From an uncultured bacterium (GTDB taxonomy: Bacteria > Cyanobacteriota > Vampirovibrionia > Gastranaerophilales > Gastranaerophilaceae), in contig CAMHDG010000098.1 of assembly GCA_946183815.1 (NCBI GenBank), forward strand, positions 1-6,267: 6,267 nucleotides of DNA, in the 5' to 3' direction. The notes under the pieces were generated by a model, which made no database searches, was not told where the DNA came from, and saw only the letters and a program-made list of their open reading frames with translations. Shown here one piece after another: positions 1 to 4,497 of the stretch. A program made the translations under genes and the position numbers. Each line of letters begins with the position of its first letter. The first letter of the stretch is position 1.

Positions 1-50
1 CTCTCTCCAAGGAGAGATATATCTGCTTCGCAGATAAACAATAATTTACC
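1..50. repeat. Partial palindromic repeat with two small hairpins, downstream end of the aminotransferase gene
   Basis: Bases 35-50 (TAAACAATAATTTACC) are identical to bases 3878-3893, the right end of the palindrome between pgk and the cysteine-cluster gene. Just left of this 16-mer is a perfect 7-bp hairpin, 20-26 paired with 30-36, with loop TTC. Read on the minus strand its tip is GCGAAGC, a sequence known to form an unusually stable DNA mini-hairpin. A second inverted repeat pairs 2-8 with 11-17. The mirror copy of the 16-mer, expected if the element is a full palindrome, is absent from 1-34 and would lie beyond the window edge, so the element is probably cut. The aminotransferase TAA stop (46-48, minus) lies inside the shared 16-mer. 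Either hairpin could act in 3'-end formation, but no T-tract is visible within the window. Confidence 0.55.
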
Positions 51-1209
51 CCCTCAACCCGGAGATAAATCGGCTAAATCTGTCCATGGCAAGTTTTAAA
101 TTATGAATAGAATATGCATAGGATATTCTCAAAAAACCTTCCCCGCTGTCGCCGAAGGCTGTCCCCGGAACTGCTGCCACACGTTCTTCCTGCAATAATC
201 TCGTTGCAAATTCTTCACTTGTCATTCCAAACTCTTTTATACAAGGGAAAACATAAAATGCCCCATAAGGCTCAAAACAAGGCAAACCCATATCCTCAAA
301 AGATTTCATTAAAAATCTTCTTCTCTGATTGTAAGATTCACGCATCATTTTAACATCTTCTTCACCATTTTTTAGAGCCTCGATTGCCGCATACTGACTT
401 ATCGTTGGGGCACACATTATAGTGTATTGGTGAATTTTTGTCATTTGTTTTATTATATCTTTTGGGGCACAAGCATAACCCAGCCTCCAACCGGTCATTG
501 CAAACGCTTTTGAGAACCCATTGATAAGAATAGTTCTTCCCTTCATCCCCTCTATTTCAACAATAGAATGGTGTTTGCCCTTATATGTTAACTCTGAATA
601 TATTTCATCAGACATAACTAAAATGTCTTTTTCTATTACAACTTTGGCAATTTCTTTTAAATCTGCCTCCTCCATAATCGCACCAGTAGGATTATTAGGG
701 AAAGGTAAAACCAAAATCTTTGTTTTATCTGTAATAGCCTTTCTTAATTCGTCAGCAGTCAGTCTAAACTTATTTTCTGCTTTCAAATTGATTATAACAG
801 GAGTTGCACCTGCTAAAACAGCGCAAGGTTCGTAAGAAACATATGATGGCTGCGGAATAATAACCTCATCTCCGTCATTTATCAAGGCTCTTAACCCTAT
901 ATCTATCGCCTCTGAACCGCCAACGGTTACTAACACCTCATTCATAGGGTCATATTTTACCCCTATTTTGCGGTTTAAATAGTTGCAAATCTCTGTTCTT
1001 AAATCTTTTAAACCGGAATTTGAGGTATAAAAGGTTCTACCCTTTTCAAAAGCATATATCCCCTCATCTCTTATATGCCAAGGAGTTTCAAAATCGGGTT
1101 CACCGACCCCAAGTGAAATAACATCTTCCATCTCGGATACCAAGTCAAAAAACTTTCTTATCCCTGATGGTTTTATATTAACTATTTTGTCAGAGAGTAT
1201 CTTTCTCAT
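46..1209 (-). CDS. Class I/II PLP-dependent aminotransferase (aspartate/alanine aminotransferase type)
   Basis: This 387-residue protein is a complete fold-type I aminotransferase of normal length (about 380-400). It should be cytosolic and transfer amino groups between an amino acid and a 2-oxo acid using pyridoxal phosphate. Visible landmarks in order are LGVGEPDF (33-40), the FYTSNSG segment (60-66), PNNPTG with Asn173 (171-176), SDEIYSEL with Asp201 and Tyr204, the Schiff-base Lys234 in SKAFAMTGWRLGY, and Arg361 in GFLRIS for the substrate alpha-carboxylate. The ATG overlaps the TGA of the Lrp-type regulator by four bases (1206-1209). A GAGAGAGGT ribosome site (1219-1227) lies about nine bases upstream, inside the regulator gene, so translational coupling is likely. 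Substrate cannot be read from sequence: aspartate, alanine or aromatic amino acids are all possible. The regulator pairing favours an alanine aminotransferase like B. subtilis AlaT, by inference. The TAA stop is contributed by a repeat element. Confidence 0.95.
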   Translation of the reverse strand: MRKILSDKIVNIKPSGIRKFFDLVSEMEDVISLGVGEPDFETPWHIRDEGIYAFEKGRTFYTSNSGLKDLRTEICNYLNRKIGVKYDPMNEVLVTVGGSEAIDIGLRALINDGDEVIIPQPSYVSYEPCAVLAGATPVIINLKAENKFRLTADELRKAITDKTKILVLPFPNNPTGAIMEEADLKEIAKVVIEKDILVMSDEIYSELTYKGKHHSIVEIEGMKGRTILINGFSKAFAMTGWRLGYACAPKDIIKQMTKIHQYTIMCAPTISQYAAIEALKNGEEDVKMMRESYNQRRRFLMKSFEDMGLPCFEPYGAFYVFPCIKEFGMTSEEFATRLLQEERVAAVPGTAFGDSGEGFLRISYAYSIHNLKLAMDRFSRFISGLRG

Positions 1210-1688
1210 GGGGTTATTACCTCTCTCTCATCAACCTTTTTCTTTTCTATTATAGTACCATGATCCTTATACTTTTTAAGTATAAAATGTGTTGCCGTAC
1301 TCAAGACACTGTCTAATGTTGAAAGTTTATCAGAAACAAAACCTGCAATTTCTTTCAAAGACTTTTCTTCCAACGTAACCAGCAAATCAAACCCGCCTGA
1401 TATTAAATATACTGATTTAACCTCAGGATAGTTGTATATTCTTTCTGCAATCCTGTCAAACCCTTGTCCTCTCTGGAGAGTAACTCTCACTTCAATAAGA
1501 GCGGTGACTTTTTCAACAGAAGTTTTCTCCCAATCGACAAGTGTATGATATCCACAAATAACATTTTCTCTTTCTAATGCCTCTAACTCATTTGCTATTT
1601 CTATTTCTTCAACACCCAAACGAGTTGCCAATTCTTTAATATCAATCCTGCTATTTTTTTCAATAATAGACAGTAATTCTTCCCTCAT
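1206..1688 (-). CDS. Lrp/AsnC-family transcriptional regulator
   Basis: A 160-residue DNA-binding protein with the two-domain Lrp/AsnC layout. An N-terminal winged helix-turn-helix spans about residues 1-50 (LLSIIEKNSRIDIKELATRLGV, then a recognition helix ending in LERENVICGYHT). A C-terminal RAM (ligand-binding/oligomerisation) domain spans about 60-145, with the typical VYLISGGFDLLVTLE strand. Family members form dimers to octamers and sense amino acids. Length is normal (about 150-165). AAGGAG at 1694-1699, five bases before the ATG, is a strong ribosome binding site and settles the start. The gene directly precedes and overlaps the aminotransferase gene by ATGA, so it probably controls that gene and itself. 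The arrangement matches the AlaR-AlaT pair known from Bacillus subtilis, though orthology is an inference. The tail after residue 145 (KKKVDEREVITP) is charged and probably flexible. Confidence 0.93.
   Translation of the reverse strand: MREELLSIIEKNSRIDIKELATRLGVEEIEIANELEALERENVICGYHTLVDWEKTSVEKVTALIEVRVTLQRGQGFDRIAERIYNYPEVKSVYLISGGFDLLVTLEEKSLKEIAGFVSDKLSTLDSVLSTATHFILKKYKDHGTIIEKKKVDEREVITP
1219..1227 (-). promoter_or_regulatory. Ribosome binding site of the aminotransferase gene
   Basis: Minus-strand GAGAGAGGT ends nine bases before the ATG at 1209. It lies inside the last codons of the regulator gene, as expected for translationally coupled genes. Confidence 0.6.
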
Positions 1689-1693
1689 ATACT

Positions 1694-1699
1694 CTCCTT
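1694..1699 (-). promoter_or_regulatory. Ribosome binding site of the Lrp/AsnC-type gene
   Basis: Minus-strand AAGGAG lies five bases before the ATG at 1688. It is the best Shine-Dalgarno match in the window and fixes the regulator start. Confidence 0.75.
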
Positions 1700-1716
1700 C
1701 TCGTTCATTAATGTAT

Positions 1717-1743
1717 ATTATAAATATAACCTATTTTAAATAG
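1717..1743 (-). promoter_or_regulatory. Candidate promoter and overlapping palindrome upstream of the Lrp/AsnC-type gene
   Basis: Only 42 bases separate the coiled-coil gene stop from the regulator start. They contain a consensus-like minus-strand TATAAT (1717-1722). Initiation about seven bases downstream would give a leader of roughly 21 bases including the AAGGAG site. No good -35 box is seen at 16-18 bp. A 13-base palindrome, CTATTTTAAATAG (1731-1743, six pairs around one central base), covers the stop codon of the upstream gene and the -35 position. It could be an autoregulatory operator, but it is short and AT-rich enough to be chance. No terminator hairpin lies in this gap, so read-through from the upstream gene is also possible. 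Confidence 0.3.
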
Positions 1744-2381
1744 CCTTCTCTGATTTTAGCGACCATAAGTCGTCTGTGCATACGAGCCAAATCCCAGTAT
1801 GCATCTTGTTGAACCCATAGCCCGCTTAAATAATGAGCATCTGCAATATTGTGAGCATGGATTGCTTCATAAGCGGCAATATCCGCTAAATCATACGCTT
1901 TTTCAGCCATTTTGTGATCATCAAGTGCTGTTTCGTATTTGAAATATGATGTTCCGTAAAATCTTTTTATTGCCTCGTCTTCTTTTTTACGAAGATAGCG
2001 TTCTCTCCAATCGGCAAAAATTCTGAATAAACTCCTTTTTTGAACTTCTTTTTGATATCTTTCACGCTCTTTTAAATAACGCTCTGTTCTCGCCTCTTTT
2101 TCCGCTTTTGCAGTCTGTGCATATTCCTCACGCAAACCTTCGAGATTTTTACTCATTTCTTCAATCTTGGCTTTTTGTTCTGCTATCTGTTTTTCTATTG
2201 AATCTGAAACGGCATGTTTGTTATAGGTATCAAGTTTGACCTCTTCATTCCCCTTTTTTTGTTCAGCCTTTTTGTCCTCTTTTACCTCTTTTGTTTTGAG
2301 TTTTTCGGCATTTAATCTTTGTATCTCAAGTAATTCTTTTGGAGTCTGACCGTTTGAAATTTTGTCTATTTCCATACCCAT
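1731..2381 (-). CDS. Hypothetical charged coiled-coil protein with Ala/His-rich helical C-terminus
   Basis: A 216-residue protein that I do not recognise. It has no signal peptide, no membrane segment and no cysteine, so a cytosolic role is likely. Residues 1-60 are Lys/Glu-rich and probably disordered. Residues 61-115 are a strongly charged predicted coiled coil (EKQIAEQKAKIEEM, later KEARTERYLKERERYQKEV). Residues 118-145 are an Arg/aromatic segment (FRIFADWRERYLRKKEDEAIKRFYG). Residues 150-210 are helical, with Ala every three to four positions and several His, Asp and Tyr (H156, H175, H177, H183, H202). The ATG at 2381 has an AGAAGGTG-like ribosome site (2387-2394) five bases upstream; the in-frame ATG at 2375 is an alternative. 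It lies 42 bases upstream of the regulator gene on the same strand. Codon use looks like that of its neighbours. Possible roles include scaffold, cytoskeletal or envelope-associated protein, but none is supported. Confidence 0.85.
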   Translation of the reverse strand: MGMEIDKISNGQTPKELLEIQRLNAEKLKTKEVKEDKKAEQKKGNEEVKLDTYNKHAVSDSIEKQIAEQKAKIEEMSKNLEGLREEYAQTAKAEKEARTERYLKERERYQKEVQKRSLFRIFADWRERYLRKKEDEAIKRFYGTSYFKYETALDDHKMAEKAYDLADIAAYEAIHAHNIADAHYLSGLWVQQDAYWDLARMHRRLMVAKIREGYLK

Positions 2382-2386
2382 AACTA

Positions 2387-2419
2387 CACCTTCTTTTTTT
2401 TACTTAATAGTATAAGTAA
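2387..2419 (-). promoter_or_regulatory. Candidate promoter, operator-like hairpin and ribosome site of the coiled-coil gene
   Basis: Minus-strand TATACT (2409-2414) is a -10 candidate that would start a transcript near 2402, giving a leader of about 20 bases that contains the AGAAGGTG ribosome site (2387-2394). A perfect 7-bp inverted repeat (2400-2406 with 2413-2419, TTACTTA...TAAGTAA) overlaps the -10 box. Another, TTGTTA/TAACAA (2435-2440 with 2444-2449), lies in the -35/upstream area. There is no convincing -35 box. Palindromes are common by chance in DNA this AT-rich. Confidence 0.3.
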
Positions 2420-2512
2420 GCAGTACTTTTTAATTTGTTACTTTAACAATAAGTGTTTAATATAAATTAACATACCACATTTTTTGAAATAATAAAACCC
2501 CCAAAATATAAT

Positions 2513-2547
2513 AAAAAAAAGGAAACGAAAATTCCGTTTCCTTTTTT
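2513..2547 (-). terminator. Intrinsic terminator of pgk
   Basis: A perfect 7-bp stem, GGAAACG with CGTTTCC (2521-2527 with 2535-2541), encloses a 7-base loop. It is flanked by A/T runs that extend pairing by six (2515-2520 with 2542-2547). On the minus strand the stem is followed by eight T residues (2520 down to 2513), the classical rho-independent form, starting about 20 bases after the pgk stop. The plus strand also has a T-run of six, so it could work both ways, but no plus-strand gene leads into it. Its presence suggests pgk transcripts do not continue into the coiled-coil gene. Confidence 0.88.
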
Positions 2548-2566
2548 ATATATTTAATATCTGATA

Positions 2567-3784
2567 TTAAACATTAGCAGTAACTGCTTCGTCTAAAGCA
2601 TCAACGCCAGGCAATACTTTACCTTCAATAAATTCAAGAGAAGCACCACCACCTGTTGAAACATGGGTAAAATCATCAGCAGTGAAGAATTTTTTAGCAG
2701 CACTAACTGAATCACCGCCACCGATTACAGATGTCGCACCTGATTTAGTTGCATCAACAATTGCCTGAAGAACTGCCTTTGTTCCTTCTGCAAATTTAGG
2801 GTTTTCAAAAGCACCAACAGGACCGTTCATCAAAATTGTTTTTGAAGATTTTAATACATCAGCGAACGCTTTTCTTGATTCTTCACCTGCATCAACACCT
2901 TCAAAACCGTCAGGGATTTCATCAATCTTAACGAACTTGTTTGTTCCGTTGCCAGAGAAATCATCCGTAACCAAAACATCAGTTGCCATAACAAGTTTAA
3001 CGCCTTTTTCTTGTGCTTTCTTTTGGATAGCAAGTGCAGTATCGATTTGGTCATCTTCGCAAATTGAAGTACCGATTTTACCGCCGTTAGCCTTAACAAA
3101 AGTATAAGCCATACCGCCACCGATTATCATGTTATCAACTTTGTCTAACAAGTTTTCCAAAACACCGATTTTAGAAGAAACTTTAGCACCACCAACAACA
3201 GCGGTAAATGGTCTTGTTGGGTTATCAAGTGCCTGTGATAAACATCTCAATTCTTTTTCCATCAACAAACCTGATACTGCAGGTGATAATAATTTAGCAA
3301 CTTTTGCAGTTGATGTATGTTTTCTGTGAGCAGCACCAAATGCATCGTTTACATAAAAATCACCTAATTTAGCGAGTTCTTCAGCAAATGTCATGTCGTC
3401 ATCTTTTGCTTCTTCTGCTTTATAGTATCTGATATTTTCTAATAGTGCTACCTGACCGTCTTTAAGGTTTGCTAATTCTTCTGCAGCACCTTCTCCAATA
3501 GGTTTTGAAACGAATAAAACATCTTCACCCAAAACTTTTGACATGTGTTTTGCAACAGGTTCAAGTGAAAATTCAGGGTTCCATTCCCCTTTTGGTCTGC
3601 CAAGGTGAGCCATAAGGATAATTTTTGCACCCTTTTCTTGTAAATATCTGATTGTAGGGATGATAGCCTGTATTCTTGTATCATCTGTTACGTTTTTGTC
3701 TGCATCTAAAGGTACGTTTACGTCAACTCTGACTAACGCTCTTTTCCCTTGAACATTTCCTAAATCTTTAACTGATTTTTTCAT
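2567..3784 (-). CDS. pgk: Phosphoglycerate kinase
   Basis: A cytosolic glycolytic enzyme that transfers phosphate from 1,3-bisphosphoglycerate to ADP, giving 3-phosphoglycerate and ATP, and runs in reverse in gluconeogenesis. From the chosen ATG it is 405 residues, slightly above the usual 390-400. Signatures are the N-domain RVDVNVPL (19-26), DDTRI, HLGRPKG (60-66), LLENIRYYKAEE and VNDAFGAAHRKHTST. The C-domain nucleotide site follows: VVGGAKVSSKIGVL (196-209), GGGMAYTF, MNGPVGAFENPKFAEGT (319-335), the glycine-rich IGGGDSVSAAKKF and STGGGASLEFIEG. No key element is missing. An in-frame ATG eleven codons upstream (3817) has no ribosome site and sits next to or before the likely transcription start. 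The start at 3784 has GAAAGGG nine bases upstream and gives the MKKSVKDL N-terminus typical of the family. Unlike many genomes, no gap, tpi or gpm gene adjoins it here, and it has its own terminator. Confidence 0.97.
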   Translation of the reverse strand: MKKSVKDLGNVQGKRALVRVDVNVPLDADKNVTDDTRIQAIIPTIRYLQEKGAKIILMAHLGRPKGEWNPEFSLEPVAKHMSKVLGEDVLFVSKPIGEGAAEELANLKDGQVALLENIRYYKAEEAKDDDMTFAEELAKLGDFYVNDAFGAAHRKHTSTAKVAKLLSPAVSGLLMEKELRCLSQALDNPTRPFTAVVGGAKVSSKIGVLENLLDKVDNMIIGGGMAYTFVKANGGKIGTSICEDDQIDTALAIQKKAQEKGVKLVMATDVLVTDDFSGNGTNKFVKIDEIPDGFEGVDAGEESRKAFADVLKSSKTILMNGPVGAFENPKFAEGTKAVLQAIVDATKSGATSVIGGGDSVSAAKKFFTADDFTHVSTGGGASLEFIEGKVLPGVDALDEAVTANV

Positions 3785-3793
3785 TTTTTTTGT

Positions 3794-3800
3794 CCCTTTC
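3794..3800 (-). promoter_or_regulatory. Ribosome binding site deciding the pgk start
   Basis: Minus-strand GAAAGGG lies nine bases before the ATG at 3784. The upstream in-frame ATG at 3817 has no such site, so 3784 is preferred. Confidence 0.6.
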
Positions 3801-3821
3801 TTAATAAACTTAAGCATGATG

Positions 3822-3827
3822 ATTATA
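3822..3827 (-). promoter_or_regulatory. Candidate pgk promoter -10 box
   Basis: Minus-strand TATAAT is a perfect -10 match. Initiation about seven bases downstream (near 3815) gives a leader of some 30 bases before the ATG at 3784 and leaves the ATG at 3817 outside or at the very end of the transcript. No good -35 is seen at 16-18 bp. An alternative pairing is TAATAT (3827-3832) with TTTATC (3849-3854), the latter overlapping the palindrome edge. Confidence 0.4.
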
Positions 3828-3849
3828 TATTAAACATGATTTTTTTGCG

Positions 3850-3893
3850 ATAAATTATTGTTTAGCGGTTTCACCGCTAAACAATAATTTACC
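3850..3893. repeat. Perfect 19-bp palindrome (REP-like element) between divergent pgk and cysteine-cluster gene
   Basis: Bases 3851-3869 pair without mismatch with 3873-3891 around a three-base loop (TTC on plus, GAA on minus). Both outer ends carry the same 16-base unit: TAAACAATAATTTACC at 3878-3893, and its inverse at 3848-3863 apart from one mismatch near the outer tip (A at 3850). The 16-mer also occurs at 35-50, next to a different hairpin core but the same loop. No T-run follows on either strand and the flanking genes are divergent, so it is not a terminator. A dispersed extragenic palindrome family is the best reading; an operator or transcript 5' hairpin is possible. Confidence 0.7.
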
Positions 3894-3917
3894 AAAACCC
3901 CAAAATTGATGTATAAT
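3888..3917 (+). promoter_or_regulatory. Candidate promoter of the cysteine-cluster gene
   Basis: TATAAT (3912-3917) is a perfect -10 box. TTTACC (3888-3893), 18 bp upstream, matches four of six -35 consensus positions and is the outer end of the palindromic repeat. The transcript would start at about 3923-3925, at the ATG at 3924, which suggests a leaderless or nearly leaderless message. No Shine-Dalgarno sequence precedes that ATG. Confidence 0.45.
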
Positions 3918-3923
3918 AAAGTA

Positions 3924-4481
3924 ATGGATTATACAAATAAAAGTTTTTTAGAAAGACGTCCTCAGAGGTTGTGTAAAATGTGCGGAAAGTGTTGCAGAGT
4001 TGCAACTGCTTCTGTGGGGTATGAGGAATTACTTAAACTTTCAAACGAGGGTGATACGAGCGCTAAAGAATTTTTAGATACTTTTGAACCGTATCCGTCA
4101 CTGGAAGATGCGCTAAACGCAGACGAAGCAACTGTAAAAAATATACCTGATTGGGAAAACAGAACATTTTATCATTGCAAACACATTAAACCTGACAGTA
4201 ATCTGTGTCCTAAATATGAAGAACGCTTTGATGTATGCAGGACTTTTCCTACATCCCCATGGGCAGTAACGCCTCCGGGATGTGGTTTTGAGGGTTGGCT
4301 TTTTCTGGAGAGAGAAATGCATAAAAAACGTATCCGCCAACTGAAAGAAGAAAAAATATATTATCAGGCAAAACTCAAAACAAACATTACCAACAAAGAA
4401 AAAGGACTTTACGAAAAACTTATTAAACAAATTGATGCAAGAATTAACCTTTATGATAAGTATGGGTCTAAAGACTGGTAA
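3924..4481 (+). CDS. YkgJ-family (UPF0153-like) cysteine cluster protein
   Basis: A protein of 185 residues from the chosen start with the CxxCGxCC signature near the N-terminus (Cys17, 20, 23, 24). The second cluster block is C85, C95 and the segment CPKYEERFDVCRTFP (C105 in CRTFP), followed by C120. These eight cysteines match the CxxCxxCC ... C-x-Y-x-x-R ... CRxFP pattern of the YkgJ/UPF0153 family. That family is presumed to bind a metal, zinc or an iron-sulfur cluster; its biochemical role is not established. Residues from about 128 on are a basic, probably helical or coiled tail (EREMHKKRIRQLKEEK...). There is no signal peptide or membrane segment. TTG at 3906 and ATG at 3909 are in-frame alternatives, but the promoter -10 box lies inside that stretch, so ATG 3924 is preferred with moderate confidence. 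The gene is divergent from pgk and convergent with uvrB, 16 bases apart. Confidence 0.87.
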   Translation: MDYTNKSFLERRPQRLCKMCGKCCRVATASVGYEELLKLSNEGDTSAKEFLDTFEPYPSLEDALNADEATVKNIPDWENRTFYHCKHIKPDSNLCPKYEERFDVCRTFPTSPWAVTPPGCGFEGWLFLEREMHKKRIRQLKEEKIYYQAKLKTNITNKEKGLYEKLIKQIDARINLYDKYGSKDW

Positions 4482-4497
4482 ATGATAATCTTTTCTC

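Noticed and set aside
114..835. Plus-strand open frames opposite the aminotransferase gene (114-353 and 521-835)
   Set aside because: Antisense shadows of a conserved enzyme; no ribosome sites or coding features of their own.
1731..1743. Palindrome CTATTTTAAATAG as a classical Lrp box
   Set aside because: The E. coli Lrp consensus has YAG...CTR ends, the reverse of the CTA...TAG ends here; it is kept only as a weak operator candidate.
2382..2566. Possible small RNA or riboswitch in the 185-base intergenic region
   Set aside because: Only the pgk terminator and a plausible promoter are visible; no riboswitch-like conserved core was seen.
2851..3120. Open frames within and antisense to pgk (2851-3120, 3472-3684 minus; 3129-3329 plus)
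   Set aside because: They lie entirely inside a clear phosphoglycerate kinase gene and have no family features.
3815..3817. Upstream ATG giving an 11-residue longer phosphoglycerate kinase
   Set aside because: It has no ribosome site, sits at the predicted transcription start, and the extra residues are absent from the typical family N-terminus.
3850..3893. Palindrome as a rho-independent terminator
   Set aside because: It lies between divergent genes and has no T-run on either side.
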